This document shows, piece after piece, positions 17,887 through 27,462 of a stretch of DNA of 64,000 nucleotides. The stretch spans positions 1 to 64,000 of the forward strand of contig JAEPMD010000015.1 in assembly GCA_017644105.1 (NCBI GenBank). Reading direction: 5' to 3'. Under the pieces are notes generated by a model. The model worked only from the letters and a program-made list of their open reading frames with translations, was not told where the DNA came from and did not search any database. Within the stretch, counting starts at the first letter, position 1. Each line of letters begins with the position of its first letter. The stretch is from Rhizobiaceae bacterium. Its GTDB lineage: Bacteria; Pseudomonadota; Alphaproteobacteria; Rhizobiales; Rhizobiaceae. Made by a program: the position numbers and the translations under genes.

Positions 17887-18174
17887 CTATGAAGACATGC
17901 TTAAACAGGTGACCATTGGGTCATGGCCTTGCTCAAATTTTGAAACCTGTTGTTTGATACGCTCCAATTGCCCCATCGCACGGCTGCACGGATGGCCATA
18001 TATTTGTTCAACGCGATCTGATGCAGATTGCAAAGCTGTCGTTGCACGCAGGCTGAAATCGGAGAGCGGGTAGGTCGTATTTGCCGATAAATGTTGTGTG
18101 ACAATGGTTGACGGCGAGTAGCACCGTTCCCGACTACCATCTGGCCATTTAAGCGTGAACCAGACTTCAGGCAT
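17887..18174 (-). CDS. MSMEG_0570-family nitrogen starvation response protein
   Basis: A 95-residue protein beginning MPEVWFTLKWPDGSRERCYSPS, a signature of the MSMEG_0570 family, with YPLSDFSLRATTALQSASDRVEQIYGHPCSRAMGQL following. The longer upstream reading frame is not needed: ATG 18174 fits the family start and overlaps the preceding AIR-synthase-like gene by 8 bases. No enzymatic role is known; the family occurs almost only in Nit1C clusters. Confidence 0.85.
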   Translation of the reverse strand: MPEVWFTLKWPDGSRERCYSPSTIVTQHLSANTTYPLSDFSLRATTALQSASDRVEQIYGHPCSRAMGQLERIKQQVSKFEQGHDPMVTCLSMSS

Positions 18175-19138
18175 AGCAGGCCTCCCGTTTTCCCAATCCC
18201 AGATAAGCTGTTTCTTGATAGTTCCAAAATGGTGTCGAGCGACCATCGAAGCTCAGATCAATAGATGTATTTTGATTAATCGAACCGATCGCCTGCGCAG
18301 TAATTCCCCGCTCCGCAAATCGCCGCTGAACCTCGATTACGTGTTGCGGCGAAACGGACAACAAAAATCCAAAACTTGGAAATGATCGCATCCAACGCAC
18401 GACGCCGATATGTTCTGGTGGTTTGATGCGGGCAATATCAATATCTATCCCTACACCCGAACACTCAGCCAGCATCAGGGCCGTTCCGATCATTCCACCT
18501 TGGCTAATATCTTTTCCAGCTCGGACCAATCCGTCTTCCGCCAATTGCGGCAATAATTCCAAATCAGCGCGCAACTCTTCAGGTAAGCGATTGCCAGCAG
18601 CAAAAAAGTTGTCGAAATTTCGGTAGCTTCCCCGATGATCAATCGCTGCAATCAACACATCGCCAGGCTGTGCATCAAAACTTGTAATCAATTTATCGGC
18701 ACGCCCAAAGATCGAAACCGCCAAATTCAACTCTGACGCTGAGAAATTTGTATGTCCACCCAGTATGGAAACTCCATAGGCAACAGCTGCGTCTCGAAGT
18801 CCGGTTAAAAGCGGCTTGGCGATCCCAGCGTTCGGTGCCCAAATCTGATCAACCACACCAATTGCACGACCACCCATCGCTGCAATATCGGACACATTAA
18901 CCATGATGCCACACCAACCGGCAAACCATGGATCATCATTCACAAAGGAAGGAATAAAACCCTCCCCTGCCAACAAATCAAATCCACCATCAGAGCGTTG
19001 CAGGAATGCAGCATCATCACCTGGGATCCCGACACTTTCAGGTCCGATATGCAATCCATCAACAGCATCACATATCGAAAGCTTGGAGGTAATTGAAGGG
19101 TGCAATCTCAACTCTGATGCCAGTTGCGAAATATCCAT
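18167..19138 (-). CDS. sll0787-family AIR synthase-like protein (Nit1C cluster)
   Basis: About 323 residues from the chosen ATG, related to PurM/ThiL/HypE ATP-binding enzymes. VGIPGDDAAFL, WCGIMVNVSDIAAMGGRAIGVVDQIW and VSILGGHTNF are the acidic and glycine-rich ATP/Mg sites of this superfamily, and GLVRAGKDISQGGMIGTALMLAE the second half. It should phosphorylate or otherwise activate an intermediate using ATP (inference from the fold). The start at 19138 lies 4 bases after the GNAT stop; an earlier in-frame ATG at 19180 would overlap the GNAT gene. Confidence 0.82.
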   Translation of the reverse strand: MDISQLASELRLHPSITSKLSICDAVDGLHIGPESVGIPGDDAAFLQRSDGGFDLLAGEGFIPSFVNDDPWFAGWCGIMVNVSDIAAMGGRAIGVVDQIWAPNAGIAKPLLTGLRDAAVAYGVSILGGHTNFSASELNLAVSIFGRADKLITSFDAQPGDVLIAAIDHRGSYRNFDNFFAAGNRLPEELRADLELLPQLAEDGLVRAGKDISQGGMIGTALMLAECSGVGIDIDIARIKPPEHIGVVRWMRSFPSFGFLLSVSPQHVIEVQRRFAERGITAQAIGSINQNTSIDLSFDGRSTPFWNYQETAYLGLGKREACYA

Positions 19139-19142
19139 CTGA

Positions 19143-19685
19143 TCACGCCGCAATTTTGTGAGGGCGATGGTACCAACCATCTTCTGGACTGTAGTTCGGC
19201 GGGTAGTGCGCAAGATCAGCCGACATCAACATGTGGCTCACGCCGTGACAATCCACCTCTTCGACCGGTTTCCAACGCATGCGCCTGAAAAGAACGACAT
19301 TTTGCATCTGAACATGGGCGTTGAACAAACGGCACCCCCGCGCATTTGCACACCGCACGGCAAGGGAAATCAGCTCAGCACCCAAACGGCCAACATTGCG
19401 ATATGCAGGATCTACTGCAAGGCGAGAACCCCACCATATACCAGGTTCTGCTGAATGAATGCGCACTGTTCCAACGACCGAATGCGCTTCATGGGCAATG
19501 GTCGAAATTGCCACAAGATGGGTCGCAATCTCGTCAACATCATCACGATCATGCTCTTTGAATATGCCTTGCTCACCGACGAAGACTTTATTGCGTAAAT
19601 CAAATGCACCCTGCCGCTCCCAATGGGTTGAAGCAGCGCGAATAAAATAACCCGGCGAGTGAAATGGGATGACGTTTTTCGGCAT
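19143..19685 (-). CDS. MSMEG_0567-family GNAT N-acetyltransferase (Nit1C cluster)
   Basis: A 180-residue GNAT protein. The acyl-CoA-binding strand and loop read SRLAVDPAYRNVGRLGAELISLAVRCANARG (residues 103-133), with the Q/RxxGxG/A-like turn in RNVGRLGA. FRRMRWKPVEEVDCHGVSHMLMSADLAHYP matches the family C-terminus. It presumably acylates a nitrogen intermediate of the cluster. It begins 2 bases after the radical SAM stop, so the genes are tightly coupled. Confidence 0.82.
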   Translation of the reverse strand: MPKNVIPFHSPGYFIRAASTHWERQGAFDLRNKVFVGEQGIFKEHDRDDVDEIATHLVAISTIAHEAHSVVGTVRIHSAEPGIWWGSRLAVDPAYRNVGRLGAELISLAVRCANARGCRLFNAHVQMQNVVLFRRMRWKPVEEVDCHGVSHMLMSADLAHYPPNYSPEDGWYHRPHKIAA

Positions 19686-19687
19686 GA

Positions 19688-20785
19688 TCAGACCTTTAAC
19701 TTCTCATATGTCGAAAGCGCAGAACATGCGCCACACCGTCCGCAACCTGCCTTGATATCCTCAGATTTCATCCCAGAATTTCGGATCATTTCGCTCAATG
19801 GCTTTAAGATAGCTGCCATGAATTCTGATTTGGGTGCTGGCAGACTTTCAAGCGGCGTTCCAGAAATAGGAACAAAGGGAACGACAAAAGGATAAACACC
19901 CATTTTGCAGAGCTTTTCCGACATTTCTAAAATGGCGTCGGCCGTATCGCCTAAACCTGCCAGAATATAGGTCGATACCTGACCATGTCCGAACACTTTG
20001 ACCGCCGACTCAAACGACGAGAAATATTTCTCAAGCGGCACTGAAGCTTTTCCCGGCATCACATCCGCGCGAACTTCCGGTGTTACAGCTTCTAAATGCA
20101 TGCCCAAACTATCAATGCCTGCATCAAACATGCGCTGATGCCAAATATCGTCCGCAGGTGGTTCGCACTGGCCTTGGATGGGAATATCAACGGCAGCCTT
20201 AATCGCTAACGCACTTTCGACCAAGACAGACGCACCGCGATCATCACTCGCAGGTGTGCCCGTTGTCATGACCATGTGCTCAATCCCATCCAATTCAACA
20301 GCGGCCTTGGCAACTTCCGCTAACTGCTCAGGGGTTTTACGTGCAATAGTTCGACCTGCAGCCAAGCTTTGGCCAATGGAACAAAACTTGCAGGTCTTCT
20401 TGCGGCTTGCATAGCGAATACAGGTTTGCAAAACCGTTGTCGCCAAAACGTTCCGTGAATGCAAAGTAGCGATATGTTTATATGGAATACCTTCCGCCGT
20501 TTTCAAATCATAAAACTTTGGTCGTCCCGGAAATTTGATCCGCGCCACGTCTTGGCCGTTTTTGGTGACCTTAGACGTGCCATCTTGATCCGGTGCTTTG
20601 ACCAGATAAGGGCTCTTAAATGCGGGCTCTGTATGCACGGGCACCATCACCGTGGTGCCATCAATCGTCAACGCTTTATGATCCGAGGGTCCCGCACCAC
20701 CACGTCGGCTTTCATGACCGGCATTTGGATCATCAAGGCGCATGCCTTTGGTTTGTAAATCATTGATGAGCTCAGAAATCGACAT
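19688..20785 (-). CDS. MSMEG_0568-family radical SAM protein (Nit1C cluster)
   Basis: About 365 residues. The [4Fe-4S] cluster motif is [14 protein letters not shown], a CX9CX2C spacing instead of the common CX3CX2C, as is usual in this family. [14 protein letters not shown] and GQCEPPADD follow, and three C-terminal cysteines (GCGRCGAC) may bind a second cluster. The partner substrate is unknown. The ATG at 20785 has AAGGA upstream and overlaps the nitrilase end by 14 bases; the longer frame starts with TTG. Confidence 0.87.
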   Translation of the reverse strand: MSISELINDLQTKGMRLDDPNAGHESRRGGAGPSDHKALTIDGTTVMVPVHTEPAFKSPYLVKAPDQDGTSKVTKNGQDVARIKFPGRPKFYDLKTAEGIPYKHIATLHSRNVLATTVLQTCIRYASRKKTCKFCSIGQSLAAGRTIARKTPEQLAEVAKAAVELDGIEHMVMTTGTPASDDRGASVLVESALAIKAAVDIPIQGQCEPPADDIWHQRMFDAGIDSLGMHLEAVTPEVRADVMPGKASVPLEKYFSSFESAVKVFGHGQVSTYILAGLGDTADAILEMSEKLCKMGVYPFVVPFVPISGTPLESLPAPKSEFMAAILKPLSEMIRNSGMKSEDIKAGCGRCGACSALSTYEKLKV

Positions 20786-21776
20786 GTTCAAATTCCTTTT
20801 GTGCGATGTCCGCTAAATCGGGCATATTGGGTTCTAAAGTGTCGAGATTTGAAACCTGACGCACCTGAGTTGGGCGCTGATCATGCACCAAATGTAAAAG
20901 CTCGGGCCGCGCATAATGCCCGACACTATCCATCATCCGTTTGCGCTTTGTGATAAGCTTCATATCCAGATCAGCAATCAAGATGCCCTCACCTTCAGTG
21001 ATGGGATCAACAACATGGCGTCCTTCGGGCGAGATGATGCATGTCATGCAGCCATCTCTCAGACCCTTTTGCAGGGAAGGATCTGGATGAATAGATTGGA
21101 TTTGTTCCTCCGACAGCCAACCAGTCGCGTTGACAACAAAACAAGCAGCTTCAAGCGCATGGTGCCGCATGGACACTTCTATTTGTTCGCCAAATATCGG
21201 ACCGACGAGACTACCTGGGAAATGCGCGGCATGGATTTCCTCATGCTGGGCCATCAATGCATAACGAGCCAATGGATTATAATGTTCCCAACAAGCCAGT
21301 GCACCGACACGGCCCACTTTTGTCTCAACAACTTGCAACCCAGAACCGTCGCCTTGCCCCCAAACCATACGTTCGTGATAAGTCGGCGTGATCTTGCGTC
21401 GCTTGAGAACAATCTCTCCACTCGCATCAAACACCAATTGGGTATTATAGAGCGAGCCGTGATCACGCTCATTTATGCCCATAACGATCACCGCATTGGC
21501 TTTGCGCGCAGCATTTGCAAGCGCCTTGGTTTCCGCAGATGGCACAACAACCGCTTCCTGATATAATTCTAGATGCGGCTTTCCCTGCTGAACTGGTGGC
21601 AGAACAAATGAAAAATAGGGGTAATAGGGAATAAATGTCTCCGGAAAGACAATAAATTCAGCACCCTTTGATGCTGCTTCATCAATCGCGTTTAACACCC
21701 GTTCCATCGTTTTTTCACGTCCTGAAAGATCAGGTGCGATTTGAACGGCTGCGGCTCTGACAGTATCGGTTCGCAT
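20772..21776 (-). CDS. Nit6803-family nitrilase (Nit1C cluster)
   Basis: About 334 residues of the carbon-nitrogen hydrolase superfamily. The catalytic triad is visible: Glu in [14 protein letters not shown], Lys in [13 protein letters not shown] and Cys in [14 protein letters not shown]. It hydrolyses a nitrile to an acid and ammonia; the natural nitrile is unknown, although I recall that Nit1C clusters have been linked to use of cyanide as nitrogen source. The frame is open to GTG 21794, but ATG 21776 agrees with family starts. It lies 76 bases after MSMEG_0572. Confidence 0.9.
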   Translation of the reverse strand: MRTDTVRAAAVQIAPDLSGREKTMERVLNAIDEAASKGAEFIVFPETFIPYYPYFSFVLPPVQQGKPHLELYQEAVVVPSAETKALANAARKANAVIVMGINERDHGSLYNTQLVFDASGEIVLKRRKITPTYHERMVWGQGDGSGLQVVETKVGRVGALACWEHYNPLARYALMAQHEEIHAAHFPGSLVGPIFGEQIEVSMRHHALEAACFVVNATGWLSEEQIQSIHPDPSLQKGLRDGCMTCIISPEGRHVVDPITEGEGILIADLDMKLITKRKRMMDSVGHYARPELLHLVHDQRPTQVRQVSNLDTLEPNMPDLADIAQKEFEHVDF

Positions 21777-21852
21777 GAATTTCACATTCCCCACTTTAAG
21801 GATAAAGAATAAGATTTGTCAGGCCGATCGATGCGACCTGACAAGCATTGGA

Positions 21853-22335
21853 TCACACAGTCCATGTATCCAAAATGACGGCATCTGCCTTTTTGTGGAT
21901 GAGAATACAATCGAGCACATCTTGCGGTGCGATCGGCGTAATTCCCGGCAAAAGTGATGGCTCACCATGGCCATAAAGTGCTTGCAATGCGAAACGACAT
22001 GCATACACTTTGCCACCTTCTCCCATGAACTTTTGCAAGTTCACTGCAAAGTTTTGGTGACCCGGAAATGCTTCATCGCCCAATGTTGGGAAGCCGCGTT
22101 GAATTCCCAATGTCACACCTGGACCATACAGTAATATCGATGTTTCATAACCCTTACGATTTAGGCGTATCGCATTGAGAATATTAACTAATCCGATTGA
22201 ACCTTCAAAAGCAACAGTATGAAATGTAACCAATGCTTTCTCGCCTTCATCGGCTTTAACATCCTCAAAAACTTTTTCTTCGTAATCGACGAAATAATCT
22301 CCGTCTTTGTGAGCTTCCTTAGCTACAGCTGGCAT
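21853..22335 (-). CDS. MSMEG_0572-family nitrogen starvation response protein
   Basis: A 160-residue protein. [37 protein letters not shown] and [32 protein letters not shown] are strongly family-specific; the fold looks DsrE/DsrF-like (a Rossmann-like small subunit with a Cys in YACRFAL). It is the first gene of the leftward Nit1C operon, with AAGGAG before the ATG, and divergent from the MocR-type regulator. The role is unknown. Confidence 0.87.
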   Translation of the reverse strand: MPAVAKEAHKDGDYFVDYEEKVFEDVKADEGEKALVTFHTVAFEGSIGLVNILNAIRLNRKGYETSILLYGPGVTLGIQRGFPTLGDEAFPGHQNFAVNLQKFMGEGGKVYACRFALQALYGHGEPSLLPGITPIAPQDVLDCILIHKKADAVILDTWTV

Positions 22336-22378
22336 TTTAAACTCCTTCTAAATGACAACATAAGGCTAGGTCACACAA

Positions 22379-22416
22379 ATTGTATGTGTCAATCATAAGT
22401 GTAATCTACATACAAT
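22379..22416. promoter_or_regulatory. Inverted repeat ATTGTATGT / ACATACAAT upstream of the Nit1C operon
   Basis: ATTGTATGT at 22379-22387 and its exact reverse complement ACATACAAT at 22408-22416 lie 44-81 bases upstream of the MSMEG_0572 start. A third copy is at 22557-22565. It is a likely binding site for the divergent MocR regulator. Confidence 0.55.
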
Positions 22417-22556
22417 AAAAAATCATTATCAGTACAAAATGCATATTTAGTATGCAAAAACCCACTAAATGCGCAGAGGATGATCTAAAAATAGTCAAAA
22501 AGCCGCAACAAAACATCTTGATACAACGAAAAAAATGATCCATACATTGTGCAACA

Positions 22557-22565
22557 ATTGTATGT
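22557..22565 (+). promoter_or_regulatory. Third ATTGTATGT copy, before the MocR-type gene
   Basis: The same 9-mer as at 22379-22387, here 26 bases upstream of the MocR-type start and next to ACAATTGT (22554-22561), a palindrome. It may serve autoregulation. Confidence 0.45.
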
Positions 22566-22591
22566 AACAATTTTGCGAGGGCACTCTATTC

Positions 22592-23965
22592 ATGATCGAT
22601 TGGAAACCAATTCTAAGCAATGACGGAACACCGAGATATCTCGCAATTGCCGACGCATTATCCGAGGATGTGAGAAGCGGCGTTCTTAAGGTTGGTACCC
22701 GCTTACCTCCGCAACGAAAATTGGCATCCCGTCTTGGTATCGATTTCACCACTGTCACCCGCGCCTATGCAGAAGCCCAGGCACGTGGGTTAGTAAGAAG
22801 CGAAGTTGGGCGCGGTACATTTATCGCGCGCAGCTCAAGACATGGTGCGCAGCCAGATGCCGAAAGATCCGCAGCTGAAGATCTTTCGATGAATATGCCA
22901 CCGGAAACAAAAGATCCGAAGCTAATTGAAGCGATGCAGCAAGGATTAGATTACATCTCCACCAATATGCTTGGGCTGTTGCGATACCAAACAGCGCTGG
23001 GTGGTGAGAAAGATAAAATTGCAGCATCGAGCTGGCTCTCGCTCCGCGGCATGGTGCCAAAACTCGAACGGGTTGCGGTGACACCAGGCGCCCATGCAAC
23101 AATGACTGCTATTTTATCCATGATCGCCGACAAAGGCGATTGTATCTTATGTGAAAAAATTACCTATCCTGGGATCCGCAACATCGCCAACCTTATGGGT
23201 GTATCACTCATTGGGTTGGAAATGGATAAAGATGGAATTTTGCCAGACGCGCTCGAAAAAGCCATTCAACAACACAAACCAAAAGCGCTTTATCTCAATC
23301 CAACACTTCACAATCCAACAACAATTACGATCCCAACCGAACGACGTTTAGCGATTTCTCAGATCATCAATAAATATGGGTTGCAGCTGATTGAGGACGA
23401 TGCCTATGGCTTTATCCCTGAAAAAGCACCAGCGCCTTTGGCTGTGTCTTCCCCCGATCTAACCTGGCACATCGGTGGATTGGCAAAATGCATTGGCGCT
23501 GGATTACGCATTGCATACACGGTGACCCCGTCCGCCAAGCACACGCTTGCACTCGCGCAAACTTTAAGAGCATTGACTGTGATGCCGTCTCCCATGTCGA
23601 TGGCGCTAGCAACCTGTTGGATTGAGGATGGCACCGCTGACCAAATTAGACGGTTCATCCGCTCTGAAACCGCGATCAGGCAAAATATGGCGACAAAAGC
23701 CCTTGATGGCCTAGATTTTAACTCCGCCGAAAACGCGTTCAATATTTGGCTACGTCTTCCTGAGGGCGCCGCACGCGCGGAAATCATTGCCAATATGGCG
23801 GGGCGTCATATCGGCATCATTCCATCAGATGCATTTACCGTTGGTGGCAATGCGGATGAACATGTCAGATTATGCTTGGGCGGCACAATCGACCGCGATA
23901 GGCTGCAATCGAGCTTGCATTATCTATCGCATCTGTTGATGCCGGGAAGTTTTATGACGGGATAA
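22592..23965 (+). CDS. MocR-type regulator (GntR HTH fused to PLP aminotransferase-like domain)
   Basis: A 457-residue two-domain regulator: an N-terminal winged helix (about residues 10-80, LADALSEDVRSG-like region and LPPQRKLASRLGIDFTTVTRAY) and a fold-type I aminotransferase domain (about 110-455) with VTPGAHATMTAIL, NPTLHNPTT, LIEDDAYGF and the PLP-lysine region HIGGLAKCIGAGLRIAY. Such regulators sense PLP together with an amine or amino acid. Divergent transcription from the Nit1C operon with shared repeat sites strongly suggests that it controls that cluster (inference). Confidence 0.9.
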   Translation: MIDWKPILSNDGTPRYLAIADALSEDVRSGVLKVGTRLPPQRKLASRLGIDFTTVTRAYAEAQARGLVRSEVGRGTFIARSSRHGAQPDAERSAAEDLSMNMPPETKDPKLIEAMQQGLDYISTNMLGLLRYQTALGGEKDKIAASSWLSLRGMVPKLERVAVTPGAHATMTAILSMIADKGDCILCEKITYPGIRNIANLMGVSLIGLEMDKDGILPDALEKAIQQHKPKALYLNPTLHNPTTITIPTERRLAISQIINKYGLQLIEDDAYGFIPEKAPAPLAVSSPDLTWHIGGLAKCIGAGLRIAYTVTPSAKHTLALAQTLRALTVMPSPMSMALATCWIEDGTADQIRRFIRSETAIRQNMATKALDGLDFNSAENAFNIWLRLPEGAARAEIIANMAGRHIGIIPSDAFTVGGNADEHVRLCLGGTIDRDRLQSSLHYLSHLLMPGSFMTG

Positions 23966-23986
23966 ACTGATCCAGCATTTTTGCAG

Positions 23987-24913
23987 CTAAGTCACTTTCA
24001 CTAGAAATTTCTGCACATCGTCACCTTCAAAATAGTTGCTAATCTCATTCACAAAAGCGCTGACCAAACGCCGTGGATTATCGGGCAGATATCCAAGGGC
24101 TATTTGCAAAGGTTCCAATGGTGGATCGAAAGGAACGGCAACAACGCGTTGCCCCGCATAACTAATGTCTGTTACCGGTCGCATATGAAGCACAGAGCAT
24201 CCAATACCCTGTCCAACCATACTACGCACCATTTCAACTGAGCTTGATGTTGCGATCACGTCTGGAGATACGCCGGCCGCTTCAAATAATTGCCCATAAT
24301 ATTCACTTACCACTGGCAAATCTAATAGGACGAGTTTTTCATTTGCCAATTTTTTAGCATCAACGCTTGTCTGCGATGCAAACGGATGTGTTTCAGATGT
24401 GAGCAAATATGCAGACACATCTGTCAACGGTTCAAATGTGATCTGTGGATGCATAGCGTTCGCAACACATATGATCACGTCATAAGTACCATCAATTAAA
24501 CCAAGTTGCGCGCTATGATTATCACATTCGGTGAATTTGACATCAATGCCTGAATTACCCTCTAAAAGCGTGCTTGTGATTGCTGGAACAAATGCGGGTG
24601 CGATCGGTGCATAATATCCAACGCGCAGGCTGCCTGTCAGTTTGGATCTTAGATCTGCGCCCTCTCCCATTACAGTGTCATATTCATCCAGCAAGTGCTG
24701 AAGCTTTTTCATGACAATTAATCCAGTGGCAGTGGGTGTAATACCTTTGGACCGGTGACGAAGAGTTAGCTGAAGCCCAAAAGCCTCTTCCACTTGATTA
24801 ACTGCTGTGAAGATGGCCGAAGGAACAACATTCATTTTCTTTGCCGCGCCAGCAATGCTCCCACATTCAACAGCAGTCAGAAAATAGCGCATCGCCTTCA
24901 AAGTCACATCCAT
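23987..24913 (-). CDS. LysR-family transcriptional regulator
   Basis: A 308-residue LysR protein: N-terminal winged HTH (residues 1-60, MRYFLTAVECGSIAGAAKKMNV, then AIFTAVNQVEEAF) and a periplasmic-binding-like effector domain from about residue 90. It is convergent with the MocR-type gene and divergent from the frameshifted flavoenzyme gene. The intergenic region contains an inverted repeat with LysR-box geometry, so it probably controls that gene. Confidence 0.88.
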   Translation of the reverse strand: MDVTLKAMRYFLTAVECGSIAGAAKKMNVVPSAIFTAVNQVEEAFGLQLTLRHRSKGITPTATGLIVMKKLQHLLDEYDTVMGEGADLRSKLTGSLRVGYYAPIAPAFVPAITSTLLEGNSGIDVKFTECDNHSAQLGLIDGTYDVIICVANAMHPQITFEPLTDVSAYLLTSETHPFASQTSVDAKKLANEKLVLLDLPVVSEYYGQLFEAAGVSPDVIATSSSVEMVRSMVGQGIGCSVLHMRPVTDISYAGQRVVAVPFDPPLEPLQIALGYLPDNPRRLVSAFVNEISNYFEGDDVQKFLVKVT

Positions 24914-24933
24914 GAAAGATTTTCACTTTTAGT

Positions 24934-24952
24934 AATTCTATTTTTTAGAATT
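24934..24952. promoter_or_regulatory. LysR-type operator candidate AATTCTA-TTTTT-TAGAATT
   Basis: Perfect 7-base inverted arms (24934-24940 and 24946-24952) around a 5-base spacer give the T-N11-A geometry of LysR boxes. It lies 21-39 bases upstream of the LysR start in the intergenic region shared with the divergent flavoenzyme gene. Confidence 0.5.
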
Positions 24953-25033
24953 TTATATTCTATATCTTCTGTTTTTCAAAGTTAAAGGTTTCTGGCATGC
25001 TCAACGAAAGACATTTAAAAGGGCGGTTTGAAC

Positions 25034-27452
25034 ATGCAATCACATGCGAGAGTAGTTGTTATTGGTGGCGGAATTGGTGGCTTATCTACCCTTTACCATC
25101 TGACGCAAGAAGGTTGGACGGATGTGGTACTCCTTGAGCGCAATGAATTGACCTCAGGCACAACGTGGCATTCCGCTGCCCAATTTGCTTTTAATCAGCT
25201 CTTGCTGCTGTTTCGCGATTACACAATTAAACTGTATAAAGAGCTCTCCGAAGACCCCAGCTATCCAATAAATTATCATTATGGCACTGGCGGCATGCGG
25301 CTTCTTACCAATCCCGCTCATTTAGAATGAGGTGCATCACATTATCTCGGTCGCCAATGGTATTGGCATCAATTTCGATCTGATCGACGCTGCCGAAGCA
25401 AAAGCGCGCAATCCATTGTTGGATACTGACGGAGTGATTGCTGCTCTATGGGATGAGAAGGATGGAGACATTGATCCCGCCCAACTATGCCAAGCACTTG
25501 CTGCGCGTTCACGAAAAGCTGGCGCAGCCATCCATCGAAACACCCCCGTGACAAGCCTTAAGCAACTCGCCAATGATGAATGGTTGATCACCACACAACA
25601 TGGCGTGATCACTGCCGAGCATATCGTGATCGCAGCAGGTTACAGGGTTAATGAAATCGGAGACATGATGGGCATAAAATATCCCGTCATCGCGATGGAA
25701 CATATGTATTTCATCACCGAAGATATCCCGGATCTTATCGAGCGAAACGATCGCGTTCCGATGGTGCGTTGTCCACGAGATACTTTTTATATGCGTCAGG
25801 AAAAGAAGGGGTTACTGGTCGGCATATATGAGCATGATTGTAAAACCTTTGGCATGGATGGTATTGATCCCGATTTTGTCAACGCGTTATGCCCAGATGA
25901 TCTCGATAGATTATTGCCAAAGATGGAACCGATTTTTGACCGCCTTCCATGTTTGCAAGAAGTTGGCATTAAATCCGTCGTCAATGGTCCAATTTCTTAC
26001 GCTGCTGATGCTGGTCCCTTGGTGGGCAAACAACCAGGTTTTCGCAATTGTTGGTCAATGAACGGGTTGCGCGTCGGCATTGGCGAAGGCGGAGGCTATG
26101 GCAAAATGATCGCTCAAATGATGGTGCACGGGGAAACGGAATGGGATACCTGGCAATTGGACCCGAGGCGGATCACAAGCTATGCAAACACAGAATATAC
26201 CGCACTCAAATCTATCGAGGATTATCAACACGAATTTGTTTGGCATCTTCCTCATGAGCACCGCCCAGCAGGACGTCCAGCAAAGGCATCGCCGCTTTAC
26301 CCAGTCTTAAAAGACAAAGGCGCAGAATTTGGTGTCGTAAATGGCTGGGAACGCACTGAATTTTATAAACCAAACAGAGACTTTAAGACGAGCCACGGCT
26401 ATAGCTTTCAAAATTGGCATGGCGTCGTAGCAGCCGAGATCGATGCTGTGGTCAAAAATGTTGGCTTTGCCGAACTTTCAGGTTTCAATCATTTTCGCAT
26501 TCGAGGCAAAGACGCATTAGATTGGCTCAGCAGTCTGACCTGCTCACGTGTCTCAGAAAAAATCGGAAAAGCAAACCTGTGTTACTTCCTGACACCAAGC
26601 GGAAATATTACCGGTGAAGGCACCATCGTTCCTCTGAATGGTCATGAAGTGTTTTACGGTTCAGCCGCGACAGCCGAGTTTCACGATATGGATTGGCTCC
26701 AAGAAAGACTGCCTGAAAATAGCGATATTCAAATCGAAAGCTACACAAATACGCATACGATGGTGGTCATTGCAGGTAATAACGCACGCGATCTCCTAGC
26801 TGCCGTTTCACCGCGCACAAATTGGAGCCAACATGGATTTCCTTGGCTTACGGCACAAAACGTATTCATCGGCCATATTGAAGCCTTGGCAATTGCGATC
26901 AGCTATTCGGGTGAGCAAGCGTTTGAACTGCATGTACCCAACACACAGCTTTACGCCGTTTACGAGATCATCACGAAAGCAGGCATCGACTTTAATCTTA
27001 GCCACTTTGGCATGTTTGCAATTGATTCCATGCGTTTGGAAAAAGGCTATGGCCACTGGAAAGGTGATTTCATTACCGAATTTAATCCAATTGAAGCCGG
27101 ATTGGATCGATTTGTGGATTTAGCGAAAAACTTCCCGGGAAAAGCTGGGCTGCAAGCGCAAATAAAGATCGGAAATCGCAGGCAACGTGTTGTCCTTGAG
27201 TTAGACAGCAAAACGGCTCCCGCGCAACCCAATGACGGCGTATTCTCAAATGGACGCCCTATTGGCGCCATTACGTCAGCCGCATGGGGCTATCGGACGA
27301 ATAAAAACCTGGCAATGGCCTATATATCTCCTCATTACGCGCAAACAGGTACAGCGTTGGAAGTATCTCTTCTGGGAGACGTGGTGATGGCTAAAGTTGC
27401 AGATATTTGCCTGTATGACCCTGCTAACAAGATCCCAAGAGGCGTTGACTAG
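25034..27452 (+). pseudogene. Frameshifted dimethylglycine/sarcosine dehydrogenase-like flavoenzyme
   Basis: Two adjacent frames make one protein of about 805 residues. The first (25034-25330) has the FAD motif [17 protein letters not shown] and [13 protein letters not shown], the covalent-flavin region of the DMGDH/sarcosine dehydrogenase family, and stops after NPAHLE. The second continues at once in another frame (EVHHIISVANGIGINFDLID) through the rest of the FAD domain and a C-terminal GcvT-like folate domain (FNHFRIRGKDALDWLSSLTCSRV; ESGEQAFELHVP-like YSGEQAFELHVP). Removing one base in GAATGAG near 25328 restores the frame. The enzyme would demethylate a methylated amine and pass the carbon to tetrahydrofolate. 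It is divergent from a LysR gene. A genuine mutation or a sequence error is possible. Confidence 0.82.
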
Positions 27453-27462
27453 AGACGAAATC

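Noticed and set aside
25300-25345. Programmed ribosomal frameshift in the flavoenzyme gene
   Set aside because: There is no slippery heptamer or following structure, and I know of no programmed shift in this family; mutation or sequence error explains it better.
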